From: Clostridium sp. CAG:411
Lineage (GTDB): Bacteria > Bacillota > Clostridia > Lachnospirales > Lachnospiraceae
Direction: 5' to 3'
Length of the DNA stretch: 18,440 nucleotides
NCBI GenBank assembly: GCA_000437275.1
Contig: FR899730.1
Coordinates: 114,794 to 133,233 of the forward strand
Shown: piece after piece, positions 1 to 7,841 of the stretch
Layout of the letters: every line of letters starts with the position of its first letter
Numbering within the stretch: the stretch's first letter is position 1
Translations under genes and position numbers: made by a program
The notes under the pieces: model-generated
Told to the model about the DNA's origin: nothing
What the model saw: only the letters and a program-made list of their open reading frames with translations
Databases searched by the model: none

Positions 1-1
1 T

Positions 2-739
2 TTGATTCCGGCTGTAAAGCCTCAGATTGCTATGTATGAGCAGTTTGGAATACCTGGGTTAGTTGCCTTTAAAAAGACCGTTGATTATTGTAAGGAAAAG
101 GACTTAGTTGTAATCGGTGATATTAAGCGTGGAGATATTGGTTCTACATCGGCAGCTTACGCAGTGGGACATGTAGGAAAAGTGCAGGTAGGAAGCAAAC
201 GTTATGCGGCATTTGATGAAGATTTTGTAACGGTAAATCCATATCTTGGTTCAGATGGGATTCAACCGTTTATTGATGTCTGCAAAGAAGAAAATAAGGG
301 AATCTTTGTCTTAGTAAAAACATCCAACCCGTCAAGTGGAGAGTTCCAGGATCAGTTAGTAGATGGAAAACCATTATACGAATTGGTAGGAAAAAAAGTT
401 GCCGAATGGGGCGAATTACATATGGGAGAAGCGTACAGTTATGTAGGTTGTGTTGTGGGAGCTACTTATCCAGAAATGGGAAAGGTACTTCGTAAGATTA
501 TGCCAAAAACATTTATTCTTGTGCCAGGATATGGAGCACAGGGAGGCAAGGCAGAAGATTTAGTACCTTATTTCAACAAGGATGGGTTAGGTGCAATCAT
601 CAACTCTTCCAGAGGTATTATTGCAGCTTATAAGCAGGAAAAATACAGCAAATTTGGCAGTGAAAACTTTGCAGATGCATCCAGACAGGCAGTTTTTGAT
701 ATGAGAGAAGATATTAATTCTGCATTGGCAGGAAAGTAG
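2..739 (+). CDS. pyrF: orotidine 5'-phosphate decarboxylase, 5'-truncated by window edge
   Basis: This enzyme decarboxylates OMP to UMP, the last step of de novo pyrimidine synthesis, in the cytoplasm. The visible 245 residues contain the family signature DIKRGDIGSTS (residues 40-50 of the visible part), with the catalytic Asp/Lys/Asp cluster, and a C-terminal phosphate-binding stretch (VPGYGAQGG...SSRGI). The long spacing between these motifs fits the type 2 PyrF subfamily of about 300 residues, so roughly 60 N-terminal residues lie outside the window; the TTG at base 2 is an internal Leu codon, not a start. It ends 11 nt before pyrK, and its TAG stop lies inside the AGGAGG that serves as the pyrK ribosome binding site, so the two are almost certainly co-transcribed and translationally coupled. 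Confidence 0.95.
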   Translation: MIPAVKPQIAMYEQFGIPGLVAFKKTVDYCKEKDLVVIGDIKRGDIGSTSAAYAVGHVGKVQVGSKRYAAFDEDFVTVNPYLGSDGIQPFIDVCKEENKGIFVLVKTSNPSSGEFQDQLVDGKPLYELVGKKVAEWGELHMGEAYSYVGCVVGATYPEMGKVLRKIMPKTFILVPGYGAQGGKAEDLVPYFNKDGLGAIINSSRGIIAAYKQEKYSKFGSENFADASRQAVFDMREDINSALAGK

Positions 740-750
740 GAGGAGCCTTT

Positions 751-1521
751 ATGTCGGATAAAGTGATAAAAAATGTTGTGATTACCAGTATGGTAAAGGT
801 AACAGATGGTATTTACAGCATGTGGATAAAAGATAAAGATTTGGCATGTAATGCAAAACCAGGACAGTTTGTTTCTCTTTATTGTAAAGAGGGTAGTCAA
901 TTATTGCCAAGACCAATTAGTATTTGTGAAATTGACCGAGAAAATGAGACACTTCGTTTGGTATATCGTGTAGTTGGAAAGGGAACCAAAGAGTTTTCGA
1001 AAATGAATGCAGGAGATACGATCCGTGTGATGGGACCTTTGGGAAATGGATTTACATTGGAAGGGAAAAAGGCGATTTTGATTGGTGGAGGAATTGGAAT
1101 ACCGCCAATGCTTGAACTGGCAAAAAGCTTGGATTGTGAGGTTCAAGTTGTACTTGGTTATAGAAATAATGATTTGTTTTTAAAGGATGAATTTACATCT
1201 TATGGAAAGGTTATTGTATCTACGGAAGATGGAAGTGTAGGAACAAAAGGAAATGTTATTGATGCAATCCGTGAAAAGGATGTACAGGGAGATATTATTT
1301 TTGCCTGTGGTCCTACGCCAATGCTTCGTGGTGTAAAAGCGTATGCACAGGAAAAAGGTCTGAAGGCACAACTATCCTTGGAAGAAAAGATGGCATGTGG
1401 AATTGGTGCTTGTCTTGCCTGTGTCTGTCAATCCAAAGAAGTAGATTCACACACGCATGTAAAAAATAAACGTATATGTAAAGATGGTCCTGTATTTTAT
1501 GCAGAAGAAGTAGAATTATAG
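751..1521 (+). CDS. pyrK: dihydroorotate dehydrogenase B, electron transfer subunit
   Basis: PyrK passes electrons from dihydroorotate, oxidised by PyrD, to NAD+ through FAD and a [2Fe-2S] cluster. The 256-residue length is normal. An N-terminal ferredoxin-reductase-like FAD barrel carries RPIS at 54-57. A nucleotide-binding domain has GGGIGIPPM at 112-120 and CGPTPML at 186-192. A C-terminal cysteine cluster (C216, C221, C224, then C243) matches the CX4CX2CXnC [2Fe-2S] ligand pattern; an extra C226 is present. The start follows AGGAGG by 8 nt. It lies between pyrF and pyrD, and its presence shows that the adjacent PyrD is the NAD-linked class 1B type. Nothing is unusual. Confidence 0.96.
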   Translation: MSDKVIKNVVITSMVKVTDGIYSMWIKDKDLACNAKPGQFVSLYCKEGSQLLPRPISICEIDRENETLRLVYRVVGKGTKEFSKMNAGDTIRVMGPLGNGFTLEGKKAILIGGGIGIPPMLELAKSLDCEVQVVLGYRNNDLFLKDEFTSYGKVIVSTEDGSVGTKGNVIDAIREKDVQGDIIFACGPTPMLRGVKAYAQEKGLKAQLSLEEKMACGIGACLACVCQSKEVDSHTHVKNKRICKDGPVFYAEEVEL

Positions 1522-1545
1522 AATGCCTTACAATGGAGGAAAACA

Positions 1546-2457
1546 ATGAGTGTAAATATGAAAGTAAATATTGCCGGAGTAGAATGGAACAATCCGGTAA
1601 CCGTAGCATCTGGAACATTTGGTTCTGGCGCAGAATATAGTGACTTTGTTGATTTGAATCAGCTTGGGGCAGTAACAACAAAAGGAGTGGCAAATGTTCC
1701 ATGGCAGGGAAATCCAACGCCACGAATTGCAGAGACATATGGAGGAATGATTAATGCGATTGGTCTCCAAAATCCTGGTATTGATGTATTTGCCAAGAGA
1801 GATATTCCATATTTAAAGCAATTTCCAAATACACGCATTATTGTAAATGTTTGTGGAAGAAGTACAGAGGATTATTGTGAAGTGGTAGAACGACTGGCAG
1901 ACGAACCAGTGGATATGCTTGAAATCAATATTTCCTGTCCAAATGTAAAAGAGGGTGGAATTGCTTTTGGACAAGATCCCAAAGCAGTGGAGGCAATCAC
2001 AAAAGAAATGAAACAACGGGCAAAACAGCCAGTAATTATGAAACTCAGCCCGAATGTAACAGATATTACAGAAATGGCAAAAGCAGCGGAAGCTGGTGGT
2101 GCAGATGCCTTGTCTTTGATCAATACATTGACGGGGATGAAGATTGATGTAAATCGAAAAACATTTGCATTGGCAAATAAAACAGGAGGGTTATCCGGTC
2201 CTGCAATAAAGCCTGTGGCAGTGCGTATGGTATATCAGGTGGCACAAGCAGTACAAATTCCGATTATTGGAATGGGAGGCATTATGTGTGCGGAGGATGC
2301 ACTTGAATTTATTATGGCTGGTGCAAGTGCTGTTTCCATCGGAACTGCGAATTTTCATAATCCAAATGTTACTTTAGAAGTGATTGATGGTATGAAACAG
2401 TTCTGTGAAAAGAATGGCGTGAAAGATATTAATGAGTTAGTTGGATGTGTTAAATAA
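1546..2457 (+). CDS. pyrD: dihydroorotate dehydrogenase B, catalytic subunit
   Basis: This FMN TIM-barrel enzyme oxidises dihydroorotate to orotate, the fourth step of pyrimidine synthesis, working as a heterotetramer with PyrK. Its 303 residues fit class 1B. Visible signatures are NPVTVASGTFG (16-26), substrate-binding NISCPNVKEGG (128-138) with the catalytic Cys131 typical of class 1 enzymes (Ser in class 2), GGLSGPAIKP (214-223) and the FMN phosphate site GMGGI (242-246). The ATG is preceded by TGGAGGAAAAC. It is the last gene of the pyr operon in this window, since a strong hairpin with a T-tract follows directly after the stop codon. Confidence 0.96.
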   Translation: MSVNMKVNIAGVEWNNPVTVASGTFGSGAEYSDFVDLNQLGAVTTKGVANVPWQGNPTPRIAETYGGMINAIGLQNPGIDVFAKRDIPYLKQFPNTRIIVNVCGRSTEDYCEVVERLADEPVDMLEINISCPNVKEGGIAFGQDPKAVEAITKEMKQRAKQPVIMKLSPNVTDITEMAKAAEAGGADALSLINTLTGMKIDVNRKTFALANKTGGLSGPAIKPVAVRMVYQVAQAVQIPIIGMGGIMCAEDALEFIMAGASAVSIGTANFHNPNVTLEVIDGMKQFCEKNGVKDINELVGCVK

Positions 2458-2463
2458 AGAATA

Positions 2464-2502
2464 AAAAAGCTTAAGGATGCAAAATGCGGACTTAAGCTTT
2501 TT
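2464..2502 (+). terminator. rho-independent terminator of the pyr operon
   Basis: A perfect 12-bp stem (AAAAAGCTTAAG at 2464-2475 with CTTAAGCTTTTT at 2491-2502) has a 15-nt loop and a T5 run on its 3' arm. It begins 6 nt after the pyrD stop. Confidence 0.85.
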
Positions 2503-2591
2503 GGATTCTATAGGACAGTTTTTAAGAAATTCATTCTATACTGAAAAATTTTCGCAACAAAATTATTGAAAAAAAATCACCAATAAACTTG

Positions 2592-2620
2592 TTGATATGA
2601 ACATATAAACATGCAATAAT
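2592..2620 (+). promoter_or_regulatory. probable sigma-A promoter for the Tp47-like gene
   Basis: TTGATA (2592-2597) and AATAAT (2615-2620) are separated by exactly 17 nt, each one mismatch from consensus. Transcription would start near 2627, just downstream of the first in-frame ATG (2625). This supports the later ATG at 2658 as the real start. Confidence 0.5.
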
Positions 2621-2657
2621 TGATATGAAAAAATTACGAAGAAACAGGAGGATGAAT

Positions 2658-4457
2658 ATGCAACGTAATAAAGCATTTAGAGCATGCGCAGTACTTGCGG
2701 CAACCGCTATGATGGCTGGAAATTTCCAGATGCCAGTATCTGCACAGGAAACAAGTAACATTATCGCACAGCAACAGAACCAGGAAGAGTATGAATATGT
2801 TTATGCTGGCATTAGTTGGGCACAGTATTGGGAATCAGAAGGAATTTATTTATCTGGAACCAATATGGTAGCTTCTTCTAGTGCCGTGGATACCAGAGGT
2901 GAATCAGATAAGGGAGCATTTGATGCAGTATCAAGAGCAACTACAAATCATGGTATTCATCGTGGAAGTTTTCAGTGTAATACAACAATTTATGGAGAAG
3001 ACGGAAAGACATTTGATGTATCAACTTGGAAGTCAGCATCTGAACTTGTATTGACAGATGGAAGCACAGTAGGATTCAATAAAGGTACAATTACTTATAC
3101 AGAAAATGGACAAGAGAAAACTACTACTATGAAAAATTACAATGTAACAGGTATTAAATATGTACCAGTTGCAGTAAAGAAAAGTGATTATGAAGCCTTT
3201 GCAGCACAATATCCAGTTGTAAGTAATGCAGGTATTCTTGTGGGTGGATATAGTGAGACAAATTTAGCTTCTTATCAAAAAACTGCTGCAGTTACAGCAA
3301 ATACAAATGGATTAAAGGTTGCTGAGAAACAGGCAGACGGTACATTCAAATTTGGAAAGAGAGCTACAGGAACAGACTCTGGTATTGCCGATCAGGCACA
3401 AAAGGAAGTTTCTAAGGATATTGTTGTGAAGGTACAGGAAGCAAATGGTTCTTACGGTGAGTTTTTACGTGTGGACTTAGTAAATCCAGAAAGTGGAACA
3501 AATGCATATGGTGAGTTAGGTGCAAATATGCAGGCAGTTCGTTGGGATTACTATGGAACAAAGGATGCAGAAAAGGATCAGCCAATTGTATCTTTTGGAA
3601 CAAAGTTTGCAGCAGATAACTGGATGCATAAGAGCAACGGAATACAGTTAGGACTTACTAATTCCCTTCGTTGTCAGTTGCCTGAAGGAACAGATGGTAC
3701 AGGAATATGGAAGATTACAGTTTATGCATTAGGCTTTAAAGACTTTACAACTACAATTAATGTTACAGATGCAAATATTGTAAAGGATAGTAATGAAGAA
3801 ATTAGCACAACTGCACTTTCAGAAGCAATTGCAAAGGCAAAAACATTAGTAGAGAAAGAGTATACTGCTGCTTCATGGAGTAATTTACAGACAGAGCTTG
3901 CAGAGGCAGAAGACGAAATAAAAGCACCACATACACAGGCAACTGTGGACGAGGCGACGTCTCATTTGAATGAAGCAATCAATAATTTAGTAAAAGCAAC
4001 AGTGGAAGAAAAAACAATCGTTGCATTTGCAAAAGACAAAGCAACTGTATATGTAAAAGGAACTACAAATGTAAAAGCAACTGTAAAAAATGCAGTAGGA
4101 AAAACTACATACAAGAGTAGCAATACAAAAGTTGCTAAAGTTTCATCTACTGGAAAAGTAACTGCTTTGAAAAAGGGTACAGCAAAGATTACAGTAACTA
4201 ACAATGGAGTTTCTAAGGTATTTACTGTGACTGTAAAAAATCCAAGTTTAAATAGTACAAAGGTACAGCTTGCAAAGAATAAGACCTTTACATTAAAGGT
4301 AATTGGTGCAGTGGGTACAGTTAAGTATACTTCTTCAAACAAAAAGGTTGCTACTGTAAATGCAAAGGGAAAAATTACAGCGAAAAAGGCAGGTAAGACT
4401 GTAGTTACTGTAAAATCCAATGGTATGACATTAAAGTGCAACGTGACTGTTAAGTAA
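2658..4457 (+). CDS. secreted Tp47-like (TpN47 penicillin-binding protein family) protein with FIVAR-like and two Big2 domains
   Basis: This is a secreted 599-residue protein. The start is set at ATG 2658, which follows AGGAGG by 6 nt; ATGs at 2625 and 2652 have no properly spaced site. Residues 1-29 are a signal peptide ending VSA-QE. Residues 45-370 resemble Treponema pallidum Tp47, an unusual zinc-associated penicillin-binding lipoprotein with reported carboxypeptidase and beta-lactamase activity. Shared blocks, from memory, include a D-RG-x2-D-G-FDAVSRAT-HG-R-FQ stretch (78-106), GIKYVPVAV (165-173), NTNGLK (215-220), VRWDYYG (294-300), SFGTK-AADNW (312-322) and a closing W-I-T-ALGFKDF. 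A helical FIVAR-like segment (about 385-446) is followed by two Big2 Ig-like domains (about 453-528 and 531-599), which commonly hold proteins at the wall. Unlike Tp47 there is no lipobox. No LPXTG motif is visible. It is a monocistronic unit with its own promoter and terminator. Family assignment is fairly secure; enzymatic activity is not shown. Confidence 0.8.
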   Translation: MQRNKAFRACAVLAATAMMAGNFQMPVSAQETSNIIAQQQNQEEYEYVYAGISWAQYWESEGIYLSGTNMVASSSAVDTRGESDKGAFDAVSRATTNHGIHRGSFQCNTTIYGEDGKTFDVSTWKSASELVLTDGSTVGFNKGTITYTENGQEKTTTMKNYNVTGIKYVPVAVKKSDYEAFAAQYPVVSNAGILVGGYSETNLASYQKTAAVTANTNGLKVAEKQADGTFKFGKRATGTDSGIADQAQKEVSKDIVVKVQEANGSYGEFLRVDLVNPESGTNAYGELGANMQAVRWDYYGTKDAEKDQPIVSFGTKFAADNWMHKSNGIQLGLTNSLRCQLPEGTDGTGIWKITVYALGFKDFTTTINVTDANIVKDSNEEISTTALSEAIAKAKTLVEKEYTAASWSNLQTELAEAEDEIKAPHTQATVDEATSHLNEAINNLVKATVEEKTIVAFAKDKATVYVKGTTNVKATVKNAVGKTTYKSSNTKVAKVSSTGKVTALKKGTAKITVTNNGVSKVFTVTVKNPSLNSTKVQLAKNKTFTLKVIGAVGTVKYTSSNKKVATVNAKGKITAKKAGKTVVTVKSNGMTLKCNVTVK

Positions 4458-4490
4458 AAATTCTAAAAGAGTTTTCTTTATGCAGTCTAT

Positions 4491-4535
4491 AAAAGCCTTC
4501 CGTAAGTTAAAAACTTTACTTACGGAAGGCTTTTT
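4491..4535 (+). terminator. rho-independent terminator after the Tp47-like gene
   Basis: A perfect 17-bp stem (4491-4507 with 4518-4534, core GCCTTCCGTAAGT) has a 10-nt loop and ends in a T5 run. It lies 33 nt after the stop codon. Confidence 0.92.
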
Positions 4536-4691
4536 CTGCTTTTTCACTATCATATCCAAATGTTTCGTGATATAATGAGTGTTAGCGGGTAAAAAATATA
4601 GGATAAGAAATAGTTCAATATTTGATCTAAAAAAATATATTGGTTGCCCAGGTTATAGGTTGAGAGGATGAAAAAATTGAGAAGGATTCGA

Positions 4692-5771
4692 ATGAAAAAG
4701 GTTAGGCACAGAAATGTAAGGAGAAGAAATGTAAAAACAAGAAGAGAATATTTGTTAGAAAATCTGGGGGTAAAACAAAAAGAAGTTTTAGTTTTGGTGT
4801 TAGTGATTACGATTATACTGGCACCACTTTTATGTTATCAATTAATTCTAAATGAAAAAAAGAACGTAAAACCTCCTAAAATAACTATATTTGGAGAGGG
4901 TGTAGTGGAATTAAACGAGGGCGATGCATATAAAGAACCAGGATATTCTGCGTGTGATGCGAAAGGAAAAGATTTAACCAAACAGGTGGTAATAAGCGGA
5001 AATGTTAATACGGATAAACCGGGAGAGTATGAGATACGCTATAAAGTGACAGATAAGCATAATCAGACCGTGATTGTACAGAGAAAAGTCTTTGTGCATG
5101 AGAAAAAAAAGGAGAATCCACCATCGCCTATGCCAGAGTCTACAGATGAAAAAATAATTTATCTGACGTTTGATGATGGTCCGGGACCATATACGGAGGA
5201 TTTATTGAAGATATTGGAACAGTATCAGGCACATGCTACCTTTTTTGTAACAAATCAATATGAGGAATACCAATATGTGATTGCAAAAGAGCATGAAATG
5301 GGAAATGCAGTAGGAATACATTCCTACTCACATCAATATGGACTTGTTTATCAAAGTAAGAAAAATTTTTATAACGATATTGAAAAAATGAATGCCATTA
5401 TTGAAAAGCAGATTGGTAGTAAAAGCAAGTTATTGCGTTTTCCTGGCGGAAGTTCGAATACGATTAGCAAGGAGTATTGTAGAGGTATTATGAGTGAGCT
5501 TACAAAATCTGTGGAAGCAGATGGATACCATTATTATGATTGGAATGTAGACAGCGATGACGCAGGGCATGCCAAGACAGCAGAACAAGTAGCAGCCAAT
5601 GTAATATCTGGTGTAAAAGGAAAAAGAAAAGCGATTGTTTTGCAACATGATGTAAAGGATTATAGCGTAGCAGCAGTAGAAAAAATATTGAAATGGGGCA
5701 TTAAGAATGGATATAATTTTTTAGCACTGACAGAGGATAGTTATGAAGCACATCATGGAGTGAATAATTAA
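4692..5771 (+). CDS. membrane-anchored polysaccharide deacetylase (NodB domain) with Ig-like domain
   Basis: This is a likely cell-envelope N-deacetylase acting on peptidoglycan or another polysaccharide outside the membrane. Residue numbers count from ATG 4668. A very basic N-terminus (about 1-36) precedes one transmembrane segment (about 38-60). An Ig-like domain of the DUF5011 type follows (about 69-144, with LNEGDAYKEPGYSA and GEYEIRYKVTD). The NodB domain spans about 163-355 with all five motifs: TFDDGP (167-172; D169 catalytic base, D170 metal), HSYSH (218-222; metal His), RFPGG (257-261), DWNVD (291-295) and LQHD (325-328; catalytic His327). All key residues are present, so it should be active. 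The start is ambiguous: ATG 4668 touches its only nearby purine-rich stretch, whereas ATG 4692 (residue 9) follows GAGAAGG by 6 nt and is preferred. Terminators on both sides make it monocistronic. A TATAAT at 4571-4576 may be its -10, without a convincing -35. Confidence 0.9.
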   Translation: MKKVRHRNVRRRNVKTRREYLLENLGVKQKEVLVLVLVITIILAPLLCYQLILNEKKNVKPPKITIFGEGVVELNEGDAYKEPGYSACDAKGKDLTKQVVISGNVNTDKPGEYEIRYKVTDKHNQTVIVQRKVFVHEKKKENPPSPMPESTDEKIIYLTFDDGPGPYTEDLLKILEQYQAHATFFVTNQYEEYQYVIAKEHEMGNAVGIHSYSHQYGLVYQSKKNFYNDIEKMNAIIEKQIGSKSKLLRFPGGSSNTISKEYCRGIMSELTKSVEADGYHYYDWNVDSDDAGHAKTAEQVAANVISGVKGKRKAIVLQHDVKDYSVAAVEKILKWGIKNGYNFLALTEDSYEAHHGVNN

Positions 5772-5782
5772 AGAGAAACGAA

Positions 5783-5830
5783 AATAAACCTATGAGAGGC
5801 AAATTTAGTAGCTTCTCATAGGTTTTATTT
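5783..5830. terminator. bidirectional terminator between convergent genes
   Basis: AAACCTATGAGA (5786-5797) pairs with TCTCATAGGTTT (5814-5825), a 12-bp stem with a 16-nt loop. T-rich sequence follows on both strands, so it can stop the deacetylase gene (+) and the dehydrogenase gene (-). Confidence 0.85.
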
Positions 5831-5841
5831 GAAATAATTTC

Positions 5842-6906
5842 CTATAGATGGAAAATTTGTTTTAATCTATCGTCTTCGTGTAACAGTTTTTTTGCCTGAA
5901 GGCGATATTTTTCTTCATGTAAATAGGTATGACGAAATGGTTTTATGGTTGGCGCTAAATCAATAGCCTGTTCGTAATCCTCTATCTTTAAATCTAACGT
6001 TTCTACATAATCAAAAAATCCAGTATCCGTAAAAATTGTATTTACACGCTTCCAACGGTGGTCATGTACTAGACTCATCAGATAGGTTGCAACTCCCACC
6101 TGAATACCATGAAGTTGAGGAACGGGTAAAAATTTATCTAAAGCATGAGAAATTAAATGCTCACTTCCACTGGTCGGAGCACTGCTTCCTGCAATTTCAT
6201 TGGCAATTCCACTCATGGCAAGAGAATCAACTAATTCTTTTAAGAATAAATCTTCTTTTATATTTGTAAATGGTGTACGGACAAAGCTGTTGACCGCTTT
6301 CTTGGCAATCATGACTGCAAAGTCGTTTACTTTTGTATAGCCATTTGCTTCTTCAAATTGCCAGTCGTAAATAGCCGTAATTTTAGATACCATATCACCA
6401 ATTCCAGAGTATAAAAAGCGTTCAGGAGCACTTTTTATCACATCTAAGTCTACAATGATACTGTGTGCCATTCTGGCAGGAACAGAGTTTCTTCTGCCTT
6501 CTACTAAAAGAGAAGCACTTGCACTGGAAAAGCCATCACTGGATGCGGAAGTAGGAATACTGATAAATGGAAGTTTTCTAAGAAAACCACTGTATTTTGC
6601 TGCATCAATTACTTTTCCGCCGCCAAGCCCGATGATTGCCTGGGTTTTATTTGGAAGGCCGAATGCAAGGCTGGTAATATCTTCCAGTCGAACGGTATCT
6701 AACTCAGAGTATTCAAGCACTTCGATATTCGCATCCTTTAGTGATTGCATCACAGTTGTTCCAAACATGTCAATTAACCCATTTCCAAAGAAAATAACAA
6801 CTTTTTGGAAACCGCTGTCTTTTAAATAAGTGCCTATTTTGGATAAAGCGTCCTTTTCTACTTTTAAGAGAGAAGGAATTGCAATATAATTGTTATTTTG
6901 ACTCAT
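5842..6906 (-). CDS. iron-containing alcohol dehydrogenase family, sn-glycerol-1-phosphate dehydrogenase-like
   Basis: This is a probable NAD(P)-dependent, metal-dependent dehydrogenase of the group that includes archaeal G1P dehydrogenase (EgsA) and Bacillus AraM, which reduce dihydroxyacetone phosphate to sn-glycerol-1-phosphate. The 354-residue length fits the EgsA type. The dinucleotide site is GLGGGKVIDAAKY (93-105). FISIPTSASSDGFSS (114-128) is the substrate/cofactor loop typical of G1PDH. Metal ligands are likely D171 (in SGIGDMVSK), H250 (in SGSEHLISH) and H266 (in LHGIQVG). The ATG is preceded by AGGGGG at a rather long 11-nt spacing. The gene is transcribed away from thrH from its own promoter. 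Substrate is uncertain: the same family covers 3-dehydroquinate synthase-like and glycerol dehydrogenase relatives, so no gene symbol is given. Confidence 0.82.
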   Translation of the reverse strand: MSQNNNYIAIPSLLKVEKDALSKIGTYLKDSGFQKVVIFFGNGLIDMFGTTVMQSLKDANIEVLEYSELDTVRLEDITSLAFGLPNKTQAIIGLGGGKVIDAAKYSGFLRKLPFISIPTSASSDGFSSASASLLVEGRRNSVPARMAHSIIVDLDVIKSAPERFLYSGIGDMVSKITAIYDWQFEEANGYTKVNDFAVMIAKKAVNSFVRTPFTNIKEDLFLKELVDSLAMSGIANEIAGSSAPTSGSEHLISHALDKFLPVPQLHGIQVGVATYLMSLVHDHRWKRVNTIFTDTGFFDYVETLDLKIEDYEQAIDLAPTIKPFRHTYLHEEKYRLQAKKLLHEDDRLKQIFHL

Positions 6907-6965
6907 ATGTTATATAACCCCCTTTTTGTGCAGTTTAGATAACTACAAAAATAATTGCTTCTTTC

Positions 6966-6994
6966 ATTGTAACTTATTTTGTACAGAATGACAA
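6966..6994 (-). promoter_or_regulatory. sigma-A promoter for the dehydrogenase gene
   Basis: Read on the minus strand: TTGTCA (6994-6989), a 17-nt spacer, then TACAAT (6971-6966). Each hexamer is one mismatch from consensus. The predicted start lies about 50 nt upstream of the ATG. Confidence 0.65.
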
Positions 6995-7004
6995 CTTGTA
7001 TTCA

Positions 7005-7033
7005 TTGCAGTCGTATAAGAAGTATGGTATAAT
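7005..7033 (+). promoter_or_regulatory. extended -10 sigma-A promoter for thrH
   Basis: TGGTATAAT (7025-7033) is a perfect extended -10. A weak -35 (TTGCAG, 7005-7010) sits 17 nt upstream. It is back to back with the minus-strand promoter, forming a compact divergent promoter region. Confidence 0.55.
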
Positions 7034-7094
7034 TTGCAAGTGGATTGTCAAAAATTACTTTTGAGTATTTTATAATTAGAACGGAGGAAAAGAA

Positions 7095-7700
7095 ATGTAT
7101 ATTACTTGTCTTGACTTAGAAGGTGTATTGGTACCGGAAATTTGGATTGCATTTGCTGAGGAAACAGGAATTCCTGAATTAAAAAAGACAACGCGTGATG
7201 AGCCGGATTATAATAAGCTTATGAAATATCGTTTGGATATTTTAAAGGAACATGGATTGGGATTAAAAGAAATTCAGGAAACAATTGCAAAGATTGATCC
7301 GATGCCTGGTGCAAAAGAATTTTTAGATGAATTACGTTCTATTTGTCAGGTTATTATTATTAGTGATACGTTTTCACAGTTTGCAACACCTCTTATGAAA
7401 AAGCTTGGTTGGCCTACTATTTTCTGTAATTCTTTGGAAGTAGCAGAAAATGGAGAAATTACTGGATTTAAAATGAGATGTGAACAATCAAAGTTGACAA
7501 CTGTTAAGGCGTTACAGTCTATTGGATACGAAACAATTGCCAGTGGAGATAGTTATAATGATTTAGGAATGATTAAAGCTAGTAAAGCTGGATTTTTATT
7601 TAAGAGTACAGACCAGATTAAAGCGGATAATCCAGAACTGCCTGCATTTGAAACATACGATGAACTATTAAATGCAATTAAGCAGGCAATGCAAGATTAA
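7095..7700 (+). CDS. thrH: ThrH: HAD-family phosphoserine phosphatase / phosphoserine:homoserine phosphotransferase
   Basis: This cytoplasmic HAD phosphatase hydrolyses phosphoserine and, in Pseudomonas ThrH, can also pass the phosphate to homoserine, linking serine and threonine metabolism. The 201 residues match ThrH length and its near-invariant N-terminal stretch (CLDLEGVLVPEIWIAFAE, residues 5-22). HAD motifs are DLEG (7-10; nucleophile D7, acid E9), SDT (90-92), K133 and GDSYND (151-156). The DLEGV form of motif I separates ThrH from ordinary SerB (DxDST). The ATG follows ACGGAGG by 7 nt. The gene is monocistronic, with a promoter and a terminator of its own. Confidence 0.93.
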   Translation: MYITCLDLEGVLVPEIWIAFAEETGIPELKKTTRDEPDYNKLMKYRLDILKEHGLGLKEIQETIAKIDPMPGAKEFLDELRSICQVIIISDTFSQFATPLMKKLGWPTIFCNSLEVAENGEITGFKMRCEQSKLTTVKALQSIGYETIASGDSYNDLGMIKASKAGFLFKSTDQIKADNPELPAFETYDELLNAIKQAMQD

Positions 7701-7716
7701 AAAATGGTAGAAATGA

Positions 7717-7753
7717 AAAGCCTGGGGATAATAAATATTATTTCCAGGTTTTT
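7717..7753 (+). terminator. rho-independent terminator after thrH
   Basis: A 13-bp stem with two G:T wobbles (7721-7733 with 7736-7748) carries CCTGG/CCAGG at its base and is followed by T5 at 7749-7753. Confidence 0.8.
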
Positions 7754-7787
7754 GTCTTTATAAAGAAAGATATTCAAATAGTTAAAA

Positions 7788-7812
7788 ATCAGATGTGTTG
7801 CAAATATCTGAT
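7788..7812 (+). repeat. inverted repeat upstream of pepT
   Basis: ATCAGAT (7788-7794) and ATCTGAT (7806-7812) are perfect 7-nt inverted arms around an 11-nt loop, about 13 nt before the pepT ribosome binding site. It could be an operator or a leader hairpin; there is no T-tract, so it is not a terminator. Confidence 0.35.
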
Positions 7813-7841
7813 AGAAACGGTGACAGAAGGGAGTGGCTAAA

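Noticed and set aside
1313..1738. A 141-codon minus-strand open frame across the pyrK/pyrD junction
   Set aside because: It lies opposite two certain genes, has low-complexity content and no family resemblance.
2625..2657. Upstream in-frame ATG starts (2625, 2652) for the Tp47-like protein
   Set aside because: ATG 2625 has no ribosome binding site and would precede the predicted transcript start; 2652 abuts AGGAGG. ATG 2658 gives correct spacing and a clean signal peptide.
3962..4441. A 159-codon minus-strand open frame opposite the Big2 domains
   Set aside because: It mirrors the repetitive Lys/Thr/Val-rich Big2 coding region and gives a Phe/Val-rich translation with no ribosome binding site; it is a shadow of the real gene.
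2625..4700. MKKLRR-like beginnings shared by the first in-frame ATGs of the two envelope genes, suggesting a common leader
   Set aside because: Both probably start further downstream, and Lys/Arg-rich starts are common in exported proteins; chance is sufficient.
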